From NCBI GenBank assembly GCA_000320545.1, contig ADNK01000631.1, positions 1 through 64,000 of the forward strand: a DNA stretch of 64,000 bases, read 5' to 3'. This DNA is from Bigelowiella natans CCMP2755 (Eukaryota > Cercozoa > Chlorarachniophyceae). Positions 23,216 through 34,858 of the stretch are shown in pieces. Each line of letters begins with the position of its first letter. Position 1 is the first letter of the stretch. The position numbers and the translations under genes were made by a program. The notes beneath the pieces were generated by a model that was given only the letters and a program-made list of their open reading frames with translations, was not told where the DNA came from and ran no database searches.

Positions 23216-24526
23216 ATGGGAGCTTGTGCGTCTGGCGATTACAGCTACAAAGGATCGGATGCTGAGCGGGACCGAGACCGGCAACTGCAGAGAGAACTCA
23301 ATCGCTACAATCAACATCAGGAGGAAATTCATAAACTCTTACTTCTCGGTGCTGGACAGAGTGGCAAATCAACAATGTTCAAACAAGTGAAGCACAACTG
23401 TATCTTTCGCGCACTTTACCAATCTCACTTGCTATTTTACAGATGATGATACTTTATGGGGATGGATTCTCTGAAGCAGAACGAAAATCTTACGAACCAA
23501 TCATCTATGGAAATATTATTCAATCGATGCAGGTTTTGCTCGAACAAGCGGATTTATGGGCGCAGACAGACAGTAAATGCGAGGTTAGCAATAAGCTCAG
23601 TGAAGAGATGGATGAGATTGGAAATTTGCGACTGGATGAACCACTCGATGAGGTAACACTAAATTCTATTGATAAGGTTCAAATGATGGTGAATTTTGTA
23701 ATTAGAAATATGCTGGGATGGTTTGGAACTTGTGGAAAGATCCTGCTATTCAAGCCGTGTATGAAAGGAGAAACGAGTTTCAATTGAATGAATCTGCAGC
23801 GTACTACTTCGAAAATGTGAAACGTATCGGAGGAGAGGACTACGTTCCCAGTGAGGAAGATCTATTAAGATCCCGTGCTCGAACAACTGGAGTCATTGAG
23901 AACAACTTCACCATTGACGGAAATCGTTTCCAAATGTTCGATGTAGGCGGTCAGAGAAGTGAAAGGAAAAAGTGGATCCATTGTTTTGAGAATGTTTCTT
24001 GCGTGCTTTTTGTAGCTGCTATCAGTGCGTACAACCAGGTTATATAGCAATTATCTCATGTACTACTTCGGCACTAATAATTATCTCAGGTGTTATTTGA
24101 AGACAATCAAACAAACCGAATTGAGGAGGCTTTGGATCTTTTTGAAGAAGTTTCGAATTCTCGATGGTAGAATTATTTATTTAAGAAAAATACATCTTAT
24201 ATTTCCTAACTAAATACAGGTTTCAGAAAACTTCGATTGTATTGTTTTTGAACAAACGCGATGTTTTCATGGAAAAAATCAAGCACAGTCCCATCACAGT
24301 CTGTCCATCTCTGGAAGATTATTCTGGAGATCCCGAAGACCCCGAAGAATCTGCAGATTTCATTATCGACACATTTTTGGCTAAAAATACCACTGAGAAA
24401 ACGATACATCCGCACTTAACATGTGCAACAGATAGAACAAATGTGAATTTAGTCTTCGACAGTGTGAAGGAAACTGTGATGAAAAAATCATTGGAGGCTG
24501 CAGGTTTGACAACTGCTGCTTTTTAG
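23216..24526 (+). CDS. Heterotrimeric G-protein alpha subunit
   Basis: Five exons (23216-23386, 23443-23652, 23706-24038, 24090-24166, 24220-24526) give 365 residues, normal for the family. The N-terminus MGACASGD carries Gly2 for myristoylation and Cys4 for palmitoylation, so it sits on the inner plasma or ciliary membrane. The P-loop is GAGQSGKST, with Gln where most G-alpha proteins have Glu. Switch I has the Arg/Thr of RSRARTTG, switch II is DVGGQRSERKKWIHCFENV, and the guanine-specificity motifs are FLNKRD and TCATDRTN. The tail ends GLTTAAF and lacks the Cys four residues from the end that pertussis toxin modifies. The protein should couple a membrane receptor to effectors by GTP cycling. 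Introns are short, 51-56 bp apart from none longer. I used the GTAACA donor at 23653 because a 29 bp alternative intron seems too short. Confidence 0.93.
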
Positions 24527-25615
24527 CTAGACACTTGCACTTCGTTGTGGTCGCGTGCGTATGTTAGAAGAAGCTCAGGCGTGAATCACCATTAGTATCA
24601 CCATTTCCTCATTTTGCTTTGAAGAACACCAATTCGGATTGTTTGCATGAAATGGGCACGCAAAGGTCCGTGGTAAAGACTGTTGAAGCACTTTCACATT
24701 GTGATGGCGCGATGCGCGTGACTAGGTGTGCGAGCAAATCCTAGAATCGGCGCGTTTTTCCTCTAGTTCTCATTCCAGCATTGTTGTGAGACTCAATTCA
24801 TTGCTAGGTTGCACTAGTGCAACAGCACACTCTAGCACTTCGCAAAAGAATCAACCAAAACATGATGTCTTTCACGCAATGTGCTGCTGCCCAGTCATTT
24901 TCTCGTGTGCAAAACTAGAAAAATGCATGCACACATGCTAGCATGCATGCACAACTAGAAAAATGCATGCACACATGCATGCACAATTCCTCACACAATG
25001 TCACTGATGTGAACTAGTGAATCACGGCATGCTTTCCACGGCTTGGTTGTCCACTTTGGAGACAAGAACCACGCGCCGCGAGTTGCTGAACCCACGTGTG
25101 AAGGCCACAAACGCGCTTCGTTGCACAATCGCGATCACGATCGCCACACGTGCGTCGAAAGCAAATCAAAACTCCCACGCAAACGCGAGCTCAGATTGCA
25201 ATGTGTGTGAATGTGAAAACCATCTCGTGAAACATGACATGAGGAATGTGCGAAGTGCAATGACAACGGCGATGTTCTCTTCACAAAGCGGAAACGTGTG
25301 CACGCCACATGCGGTCATGCCATGTGTTCCATCTGAGCAAAGTTGTGCGCATGGCGTCGAGTGCCGAATGTGATTTGCATCATGTCAGAACAAACAGCAT
25401 TTGCAGCGTTCCACACTCGACATTGCAAGGCACAAATGATGCCTTTTCATGCCAATTCAGCCGCGTCAATGATGTGTTACGAACATGCCAGTGCATTCGT
25501 AACATTCAGCCGTGAACAGCGACATGCATGCGTCTCATCAATCTCCAGACAGGCTCACAAGGTCATGAGAGAATGCCACAAAATGAACACGTCTCCATGT
25601 GTGTGACTCATCCAA
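24527..25615. other. TGCATGC-rich flank with a decayed RING-like motif
   Basis: The block begins after the G-alpha stop. A tandem duplication of about 40 bp (ctagaaaaatgcatgcacac repeated) lies at 24917-24984. On the plus strand near 25242-25330 one frame reads ECAKCNDNGD then ATCGHAMCSI followed by TGA where a RING finger would have its next Cys, then a second Cys-containing stretch. That looks like a broken RING domain, but spacing is poor and the evidence weak. Palindrome 1 (25477-25502) lies in this stretch. Confidence 0.35.
25477..25502. repeat. Palindrome 1 of the GTTGCGAA family
   Basis: Arms TTACGAA and TTCGTAA around a CATGCCAGTGCA centre. It resembles the five palindromes at 27135, 28309, 29351, 30897 and 31764. 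It lies 3' of gene A and outside any firm exon; GTG just before and ACATTCAG just after could mark a very short intron. Confidence 0.7.
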
Positions 25616-28354
25616 TCAATCACAAAAACTACCATCATCATCATCACTAGAAGATGACATGAAAATGTCATCTCCACTGCTGTCATCCATTCCAACATCA
25701 GTGTTAGCATGAGGGTCGGCGCACATGGGTTTCGGTGCTTTGTCCAATCTCCTTGATTTGCGTGTTGGAACCTGATGGAAAAGATGGTTGATGTGTGAAA
25801 ATGAGCTGATTCATGCATGCAACGTCACCGAGCTAGTGTGTGCATCTCGTGAAGTGTGTTCTTGGAGTCTTTGCCTTCTTGTTGCGCTGTGAACAATGCG
25901 CAAACATGCGCCAATTGATGCTGTGCTTGTTTCATCATCATCTTCATCGTGTTGCATCGCATCTTCACTTGAACTTGGTTCGTCGCTGTCATCGTGTTTG
26001 TGTTCACTCGTGTCGTCTGTGCCGGAACTGTCTGATTCATGCTCGGGGTGATGCCTAGCCACATTGCTTCGAAACCATTCTGGGCTAGAGTGAATCAGCT
26101 CAATGATTTGTTTCTCGAAAGAAGCGATGTGATGCTTGATGCGGGTTTTGTCCATGCAATTAGGTTGTTGGTTGAGTTTTGTTTTGCACATGTCAACATT
26201 GTTTGCAGTTGAACAGCATTTGTTGCAAGTGCATTTCACGTCATCGTCGTGCGATGATTTGTCTTTCACAACTTGAACAAGGTGTTTGATTCGCTCCATG
26301 AACCAATTGGATGTCTTTTGCAAGTTCGGAGTGTTGTTTCTGATTTCTGGTTGTTTCCGCTGAAGGTGTCCTTCTCCCATGGAAGTGCAAAATGTTTTGG
26401 TGCTGTTCCACATTGTTTTCATGATCTTGAAACATTCATTTGCATGTTTGATGTCTTCAGAATGGGTGTCCCGAATCATTTTGCGACCACAAATTGACAA
26501 CATGGATTCACCAGGCTCTTCATTGCCATGATTTGGACTTTCACTGAAGTTCAACCAGAAATCAGTGGAGGCATTTCGGTGCATCTCAAGAACAATGTGG
26601 TTCATGCATGTGTTCCTTCCACATTGCCTGTGTCCAAAATTGGCAAAAGCTGCTGTGACATTTTTGTGCAAACTGAAAAGCATTTGAAAGTCGTCGACTT
26701 TCAAAGCGATCATGTGATCACGTAGCAACGGTGTGCAAAACCGAAGCAAAGAGCGCCAAGAATCCAGTTCTTCCCTCTCTGGGATGTGTTGTCGATGAAC
26801 GCTGCAAGCTGGACACTTGTCAAACGATTCTTTGTTGTCAATGTTCCAGTTGGCATCCAAAATCTCGTCCATTTCACATTTTTTGCCAGAGTGTGTCACT
26901 CTCAAGAGTGAAAAAAAGTGCACAATGTGCGCGATGTGCTTTGGTTTCGATTTCCATTTCTGCCCAGGGTGCAGTTTTGCAAACAATGGCATGAAAATGT
27001 CTTCATGGCTTCTCCATGCGAGCATGGAAAGAAATTTGCAAGAGTGCCACCATCCCAAAACAGGCATGATCAAGTTCCTCACATCCAAAATGTGCAAACT
27101 TTTTGACCAAAATGCCTGAGCAATGACACACAAGGTTGCGAATGTGCCAGCACGTTCGCAACAAAGTGGAACATTGTGAATGACCTTCAAAATCCTTTCA
27201 CAAATGGCCACATCCGAAACCACAGTGATCATGCAATTTTGTGGAATGTTCTGTTTGCATGAGCTCAATGAAATCTTGAATGGTCCTTCATTTGCCGAGA
27301 CGTTGTGTTCGTTCATCTCGCAAGGTTGCACATGTGATGGAGCGTCGACCCGGTTTTTCACGGCCTTGATGTGTGCGTTCCTTTTCTTTTCATCTGCCAC
27401 ACATCTCATCACAGCATCCACTGTCACTTTGATGGGCACATGCCTGATGTCCCATTTCAAACACAAAGCAACACCGGACAAATTGAACTCAGCTTCGTCG
27501 ATGAAACGCATGAACCAATTGGATTTGTCACTGAACAATGAGGTGATGTCACATTGAGGATGTCCCTTCTCAATGTGCCAACATGGTTTCTTGACAAAAG
27601 GATGGATCACACTCGGATGCTTCTCAATGGCCACTGCACACCATTGACAGTTTTTGTGCACATTGTTTCCTCTTGGCATTTGAACTGCCAACGCTTTCCC
27701 GCAATTGTCAATCCACATCAAGCTCAGTTTTGATTCTCTGATTTCCATGCCATTCTCAATGCGGAGTTGTTTGCATCTCCTCAAGAATGAAGATTTTCCA
27801 CCACCAATCCCAATCTTGGACAAAAGTTTTGTGCCATTTGATGATGATCCTCTGAACCGTGGTGACATCAGCAAGTGTTTCCACTTGGATTGCAACCGCT
27901 TGTGTTCCACACTCAAAGCCAGCAGACCCATTGAAACAAAATGTCGGATGCATGTGTTGAGTTTCTTTTGTTTCAGTGCCCATTTCAATTGTGACAATGA
28001 AGACAAATGACCAAATTTGTCACATTCATTCTCATGGACGAAATGGGTGCAGAAAACCTCGAACAACTCGAAGCCAAAGAAACCTGTTTGACATTTGCAA
28101 TGTCACTTTCTGGTTGTGAATGTTGTGAAACAGACCTTCAGTTGGGAACAATCTGCTTCCGGCTTCAAAAACATCCAAATGAATGTCATCCATTTCGGAT
28201 TTCATTGAACTCCTCACCAGTTTGGACAATTTTGTCCTGAATCCTTTCCAGGAAAATCTTGACTGACGTCGTTCGTTTTTTCCACTGCTCACAAACATGC
28301 ATCATGATTTACGAATGCACTGGTACATTCGTAATGCAATTTCTTGAACATCAT
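25616..28354 (-). CDS. Element gene A: large Cys/His-rich transposase-like protein
   Basis: Exons on the minus strand are ATG-AT at 28354-28350, 28284-28136, 28083-25829 and 25771-25616, with introns of 65, 52 and 57 bp. A further 57 bp intron-like segment (27172-27116) inside the long exon has GT-AG ends and palindrome 2. Its length is a multiple of three and its frame stays open. The product is about 860-880 residues. It has many Cys/His/Trp residues, DN and DI motifs (LSLMWIDNCGKALAVQMP, HPQCDITSLF), a conserved-looking block GWWHSCKFLSMLAW, and an acidic Ser/Asp tail ending SSSSDDDDGSFCD. The layout recalls transposases with RNase-H-like cores, or the DUF6589-type element proteins of other eukaryotes, but I cannot assign a family. 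It is divergent from gene B and shares its intron palindromes. Confidence 0.6.
27135..27162. repeat. Palindrome 2 inside gene A
   Basis: A 28 bp palindrome with arms GTTGCGAA and TTCGCAAC that match at 13 of 14 positions. It lies within the 57 nt intron-like segment 27172-27116 of gene A. Confidence 0.85.
28309..28334. repeat. Palindrome 3 in gene A intron 1
   Basis: A 26 bp palindrome with arms TTACGAATG and CATTCGTAA, located in the predicted 65 bp first intron (28349-28285) of gene A. Confidence 0.85.
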
Positions 28355-28488
28355 TTTTGCATTTTGAATCAAAATGAGATGTTGAGTTGAAAGTGGACCT
28401 CAAGATTGCATTTTCAATTGCACGTTGCTTGAAATGACGACAATGTGCTTTTTGCACAATGAGCCAAAAAAGAAGATACGAATGCATG

Positions 28489-28522
28489 CCGAAAAATTAA
28501 TTTTAAAACTTTAATTTTTCGG
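28489..28522. promoter_or_regulatory. AT-rich perfect inverted repeat between genes A and B
   Basis: Arms CCGAAAAATTAA and TTAATTTTTCGG are exact 12 bp complements around a 10 bp AT-rich spacer. It lies between the start codons of divergent genes A (28354, minus) and B (28549, plus), 26 bp upstream of the latter. A bidirectional promoter operator, a replication origin or a protein-binding site are the obvious possibilities. Confidence 0.75.
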
Positions 28523-28548
28523 TCAGTGACGATTTTCGTAATTTCACC

Positions 28549-31500
28549 ATGATCACAGATGTGAGAGGAGATCATTCATTTGGCGCCTTGCAAGAGGGTG
28601 CTCCAGAGCATCACGGGCGCCGCAGCACATTTCGGAAACATTCGATTGCACACGCCCAACTACGCTCACTCACGAACCTCACAATGCCAACGCAAGGACA
28701 CGGCAAGCTCGACTGTGAATGTGAGGGATTCGGTTTTGGGAAGTGTTCAGAACGTGAGACGGGGCTCGGGTGACAGACTTGCACTTTCAATTGGAACTCG
28801 CAGCTCACATTGTTCACATCACTGACTACACCGTGTTCGCATCACCTTCTAGGAAAATGCACTGTTTTGGATTCTGTCTGGTGCCTCTCTGGCATGAAAG
28901 ATCCGAACAACCATTGGCAGCTGCACGTCAAACAGCCCGCCGAACAAGGCAAGCGGGCCCAATGGAAGAAGCATGACGTGCACGCGCTGAAGAACACCGA
29001 GCGCCGCCAAGTCGCGAACCAGAAAGTGCTGAACACACTCACCGCGTCGGTGTTTTCCCCGGATGATGGGAAAGAAACATTGGGTCTGAAACTTGATGAA
29101 TGGGTTGAAAACAAAACCATTGCAAGTCCAAGATCCAATGAATGCGCCAAGATGTCTCAACACAAAGCAAAACAAGGCATTTGACAGCAATTTCGCACAT
29201 TTCAAAACAAACTTCTCAATCGTCATTGTTGTCAGAGGTTGTCAAGGAGTTCAAGAAACACCTGAAGAATTTGAAGAAACTCCACCAGGAACTTGCAGAT
29301 CAAGACCAATCAGAATCGGTGTTGCAATTTCATCAATCAAAAATGCAATGACGAACACACTGGCACATTCGTGACATCAAAATTCTCATTGAACAGTCGT
29401 CATCATCTGTGGCGAAGACGAAGGACAAGACAACTCCGGGCAAAGATGCGCCAAGTCAACCAGACTTGAATCTCCAGGGTGTTCTTCCAGAAGGAATCAC
29501 CATTGAAGGTCATTTGGTTTTTTCACGTTCGTGCAAAACAATGTTGACTGTCTTTTGGTTCAGAACACGACAAGAATGTCAACGAAGGAGAGGACACCAA
29601 AGTCAAACTCGGAGCAGAAATGGAGGCATTTGTCGACAAGATCTTTCTGGGAACATGCGAACTGAAGCTGGACCAACTTGTCGGTCCGGAATGTGGAAAG
29701 ACAGCTTCTCGGAAACTGAGGCATGGGGAAGTGCGCAAGATTCGAGAGTCAATGATGAAGAACCGGTCTGTTCACATTGTGCTTGGCGCACTTGTTCGCC
29801 CCTCTGCGCCCGTGTGCAAAGAGAAGCAAACTTCTCTCAAATGTTCACGGGAAGATCCAAAGCAATGCGCAACGGAGAATGCACTCCAAGTTCAAGAAGG
29901 CTTCTGGGCTGAAGTGATTGACGGGAATCACCGCCGGGTCGCACTGCAAGAACTGCTGGCAATCTGCAAATCTGAACGTCACAACAAAGTTGCTTGCAAC
30001 GTTTTCTGCACAGATGACCCAGAGGACAACAAGATGATCCGCAAACATGGTCATCTTGTCAATGAAGCTGACAAAATCAGCATCAAGTCTGCAATGTGGG
30101 ATGCCATCGCCGAGGTGAAGACTTCCTACCTGGAAGCCAAGGCAATGGATTCCAGGACGGGTCCCACCAGGTTCACCAAAGAACACATTGGCGATTGGAA
30201 AGAGCTCACTAGCTCGTGTTCCAAAGGCGGTTGCGGTGCGACCTGCCTTGGATTGGTGGTTGGACTCGCAGAGTGGAGCGCATCCAGCTGGAACCTCTTG
30301 GAGGAATTTCACAATCCGGGACCCGACGCTGTGCATGACGCACCCAAGGACTTCAAATGGATCAGCAAGGTTCGCGGGATGGACGAGAAAGATTGCACGG
30401 CAGAGATCAAGAAAGTTGCAAGCATCAAAGAGCACACCATCAAGCAAATGATCGTCAATCTGCAAAAGAAACAATGTGAGTCGTCTTTTTTGTTTGCATC
30501 ACTGCAGCCTCAGTTCTGATGTCATCTGTGTTTCAGGGTCCAAGTGCCTCACAAGTCTTTTCATGAAAAAATGTGACCTGTCATCATGGGGGGCATTGTG
30601 CGAGAAGTTTCAAGTTCCCCGGAACGACAAGTGGCTCAGTTTCGCAATTGAGTTCCACCTTGTTGAAAACAAGATGGCTCCAGAGAAGAACAAGCGGGTC
30701 ATTCCAGATGTTGCATTGAACAGTTTCCAGAATCATGTTGACCAATGCAAAGCAAGACGCACGGTGGAGGATGCAGAAAGAATTCAACTCAAGGGAGATG
30801 CGATCGACCTCCAAATCCTCACCGGAGTCGTCGTCGATGAACCAGGGATCGTCATGCAATCGAAGGGCACATCAATGGGCATGTGTTTCTTTTTGAAGTT
30901 GCGAAAATGCCAGTGTGTTCGCAACTCTGTGTTTTTTGTTAGACCACGTCTTCGTTGACACTCTCATTGGAGCTTTCGACATCGGGCAATCTTTCGACGA
31001 CAATGCTCTCAACATCCACGTCAACAAGATCCACGCTGGCAAACAGCTGGACATGGATCGCCACATCACTGGCAACTTCACCCTCACCATTCGGTGTCTC
31101 CCTGAAAACTCCAAATCTTTCAGGGAGATCATCGACAATTTTGGGCATGACGACGTCGACGTGCTCCATGCATGCGAGCACGATCGACGTCCACAAAAGC
31201 CCAAGACCTCTTTTGCTCCGATGATTGACGCATGCATCATCGCGAAGAACGGGCGTTGCGCGCATGTGGACTTGGGGAAGAGCGAGAACCTCATCATCAC
31301 TTCGAGTCCAAAGGTCATCACCGTGGAAGGCAAGTCTTTCACAGTGGACAGAAAAGGCGATGTGATGGAACATCTGTGCTCCACTTTTTGCGAGGAGAGA
31401 TCTGCTGTCCTAATTGCCCATGGTGGACGAGGGTTCGACGCGTGTGCACTGTTGCACCACACACGCAAATGCATTCAGTTGAACCATCACCGGGTGATCA

Positions 31501-32168
31501 CCAACCACACCAAGGCCAAAGTCCAATCGATGATTGGAAAGGATGATCCATCTTCTCAGAAAGAGCTTTTCCAGACCAAGTTCAATGCCATCTTGACCAA
31601 GCACAGTGCCCTTCATCGTTTTGGAACTCACTGGCATGACCTTGGCCGTTCTGAAGAGAAGTCGCCCGATGATGCCGTCGACGACGACGAAATGCCTCTG
31701 ACCGAGCTCGTCAAGAAACAAGCCAGTCCAACCAAAGGCAAAGGTGAACAACTCATTTTGATTGTTGCTTGCATGCTGGCATGTTCGCAACCCACATGTT
31801 TCTCAGGTGAGAAACGCCCACACACTTTGCGTGCCAGAGTGTCTCCTGCGAAGAAGCCCAAGACCGCCAAGACTGTGGGCAAGTCCATCAAGCGCCGCAC
31901 GTCCGGTCCAGAGCACTGTCACTTTTGTGAGAGGCCCGTTTTGCCCAGAGAGCGTGCGGTGTGTGCTGAATGCAACTTGGTCGCCCACAAGGCTTGCATG
32001 CCCATCAAGAGCACCGCGTTCAAGTTGCGATTCTGTTCTGAAGACTGCGAAGAAGCGCATGAAAAGATTGCTCGCGATGCAGAAAATCTTCAGACAAAAT
32101 CAAAAAAAAAAAAAAGGTCTACAATGGCCCATCATGGCCCATTTCTGCATGTCTCATCGCTTTCCTGA
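28549..32168 (+). CDS. Element gene B: ParB-like (DGNHR) and PHD-like zinc-finger protein
   Basis: Exons are about 28549-28597, 28853 to about 29145, about 29150-29318, 29397-29508, 29564-30475, 30537-30884, 30943-31743 and 31807-32168. Introns of 55-78 bp agree in phase from 29319 on; the join near 29145 is unresolved. A helical, charged N-terminus is followed by a ParB/sulfiredoxin-like core: VRKIRESMMKNRSVHIVLGA, then EVIDGNHRRVALQEL. That DGxHR signature marks the nucleotide-binding loop of ParB-family proteins. A middle region includes GGRGFDACALLHHTRKCIQL, distantly like amino-methyltransferase ends, but without the DPPY-type motif. The C-terminus has a basic stretch and a zinc finger CHFCERP...CAECNLVAHKACM...FCSEDC, PHD-like C4HC spacing. 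Three of its introns carry the GTTGCGAA palindromes. ParB proteins bind palindromic parS sites and use CTP, so a site-binding role in element maintenance is inferred, not shown. Confidence 0.6.
29351..29372. repeat. Palindrome 4 in gene B intron
   Basis: ACGAA and TTCGT arms around CACACTGGCACA, the least perfect of the six. It lies inside the predicted 78 bp intron 29319-29396. Confidence 0.7.
30897..30926. repeat. Palindrome 5 in gene B intron
   Basis: Arms AGTTGCGAA and TTCGCAACT (9 bp exact) around AATGCCAGTGTG. It lies inside the predicted 58 bp intron 30885-30942. Confidence 0.85.
31764..31791. repeat. Palindrome 6 in gene B intron
   Basis: GTTGC...GCATGC, then the right arm GCATGTTCGCAAC. 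The left arm has two changes from GTTGCGAA. It lies inside the predicted 63 bp intron 31744-31806. Confidence 0.8.
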
Positions 32169-33527
32169 TGAGCAAACGCTCCATCTACAGTCTGTTTTTC
32201 CTTTTTTGGCCACATTGTTTCAATCTCAACTGCATGTATTTTTCAATGTAAAATCAATCAATGTCACATTCATGAACATAAATTCTCTTTCGTGCATTCC
32301 AAAACGCGCTTCATTTTGCAATTTGCTGACTTGCCTCCGTTTGCTCTCGCATCTGCCATGCACATGTTTGATTCGCTGCCCCATTTGCACGTGTTCATTC
32401 TCATGCTGCGCTGCGTTCGCGCTTTTTCCCCGCCATGTCATTTCGCGCAATCGCAACTTTGCCTTTTGACAGCGCTCTCAGGCATCACATTTTGCGTCGA
32501 TCGTGACCATTTTTGCCTTTGAAGTGGACAACCAAGACGGCCTTGTTCTAGTTGTTGGCATTGCGCTCGCTCTCTCTAGCTCTCTAGCTCTCATGGAAGT
32601 GTGCCCATGCAAGAACATTCCAATGAGAGCAGATCTAGAGATTCAGAACATGACTTTCTAGCTAGCTCTAGCTAGCTCTAGCTAGCTAGAGCTAGCTGTG
32701 TGACTTCATTTCAGTCGAGTTTTGCCATTGCATTGCCAGATTGTTTCTGCAGAAGTTGTCTTTGCGCACACTGGCAGAGACAAAGAGTGAACTAGTGAAA
32801 GTGCTCAGCATAGCAATTTAGTTCAGCAGGAGGACAATGAGGTCGTCAGTAGGCAAATTTTCATGTTGCCATTTCGCAATTTTTGCTACTGCCGATGTTA
32901 GGGAAATAAAATGTGGGGTATGCTAGTATCTAGAGTATGTTCCATGAGCAGCAGCGTGTTATGATGGACACCAGGTGATGCTATTGTTGTTGCATTTCTC
33001 ATTCATTACATGCGAATGGGCACATTGATTGGCGGCTGCCGCAATCATTTTCGCTTCGTGGAGCGGCAAGATTTTCAGTAGCTTTAACAGCCATGCAATG
33101 TTAAAGGATTAGTCAGACCAACTGTTAATTTCATCAATACGCACACACAATTGGGCATGCACACTACGCACACCTTATTCATTAGAAGCCTTCTAGCAAA
33201 TGTACAGCCATAGCAGGAGATCGTCGTCTATTCACCACGTGAGTAGGTTGGCTACCAGGCCTATCGTACCTTTAAGAAGATGCAAAATTTAATGAATGAT
33301 GAAGTTGCACAAAGCGGGTTGTGAAGAGGAATAGTTCAATGTCGAAAGAAGATCTCTGTATAGTTTGGATAAAAGCTGAATTTGGACGTGGGAAGGAGGT
33401 GAAACACACACACACACACACACTCTCACACACACACATACACATACACATACACAAACATAATTGAACTCATTAAAATGGGGAGGAAAAAGAGAGGGGG
33501 GGGGAAGGATCAGTTTAGTGTTATCCT
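32169..33527. other. Right flank of the element block, no gene seen
   Basis: The first 750 bp keeps the TG/CA-rich composition of genes A and B. A short array of AGCTAGCTCT-like units occurs at 32660-32700. From about 33380 microsatellites (CA) resume. I found no exon. Confidence 0.5.
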
Positions 33528-34687
33528 TTAAATACTACTACCTAGTCCTACACCGATTCCAACAATGATCATTGGCCCCCTTTGTAAAGAGCAGATATTG
33601 TAGACGACGGCGAGGCGGTGGTGGTGGTGTTGGTGGTTGTGGTGGTTGGGAATGGTGACAAAGGAGGGGGACAAAGAGCTTAGTGAAGATGATGAAAAGA
33701 GACACCGCTGCTGCTGGTGCTTTTGATTAAGCAATGGGGAGGGAAGCAAGTTAGTAGCCGATGACGACGACGACGACGATGACAGTCCTAGTGAATAAGA
33801 AGTAGGAGGTAGTTGATTCCTTATTCTTGCGTTGCTGCTGCTGCTGCTGCTGTCGTGTACTGATGATTCAGCATGATTTGGATAACGAGGCAGATCAGCA
33901 TGAGGAGTAGGATGATGATGATGATGCTGATGATGATGACGATGATGTCGCAGATGACGACTACGTTTATTTGAGAAGGAGGAGGAGGAGGAGGAGAATG
34001 AGGTACCTGAGGTTTGCATCTTTGCTGCTTTCGTTTTGACCCTATTAGTCTTATAATCATCTTCCTGGTCATCATCATCATCATCGTCCTGATGCTGATG
34101 ATGCTGATGGTGATAATGAGCTTTGGTGTTGTTATTGTGCTGCTCGCTTGATGCAGCAGCTATCTCGCCAGTTGCAGCAGCATACCTAATCAGAGTGTGT
34201 TACCATCCCAACATCACCACACCAATACGATGATAAGGATAATAAGAATCATCATCATCATCGTCATCATTATAATCACCATTCACCATATTATCATCAT
34301 TATCAATGATACTCGGACAATCGTCATCATCATCATCATCGTCGTCGTGATTATCATCATCATCAACAAATAGTAGTTTCACTTCCTCACACTACGTAGT
34401 GCTACTACTACATTAGGCCAGGAAATACAAAGCTTAGCAATATGCCCACAGTACAGCCCTGAGAGGGGGGGGGGTAGGGAATGGTGAAGATAGTGATCAC
34501 GACGATGGTAGCTATAAATGTAACGGTGTTCTTATTCATGTTGATATTGTTAGATATGAGGACCAATATTGCCATGCATTTTGCCAAATCCTTCAGCCAA
34601 AGTGCGAATACGGTGCAGAGAACCAACAGCAGCGGCCATTCTATGATCCAACGCATAGCCTGTGGAACATCCCCAACCACATGTGCT

Positions 34688-34728
<41 letters not shown>

Positions 34729-34811
34729 CGAATATGGGAAGAAAGTCATGAGCACATTCTCTGTTTATATAATTGTGTGTACACACTCAGATAGATACAC
34801 ACACGCACGCA

Positions 34812-34858
<47 letters not shown>

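Noticed and set aside
23677-23705. 29 bp alternative intron in the G-alpha gene
   Set aside because: In frame, but shorter than any other intron here; the 53 bp version with the GTAACA donor at 23653 is preferred.
30943-31743. DNA methyltransferase domain in gene B
   Set aside because: Only a faint likeness at one segment (GGRGFDACALLHHTRKCIQL); the catalytic DPPY/NPPY-type motif and the GxG SAM loop are not seen.
25009-32799. 13 bp direct repeat GTGAACTAGTGAA at 25009-25021 and 32787-32799, flanking the two-gene block like a target-site duplication
   Set aside because: Repeats of 13 bp are expected by chance many times in 64 kb, no terminal inverted repeats adjoin them, and the boundary of the block is not otherwise defined.
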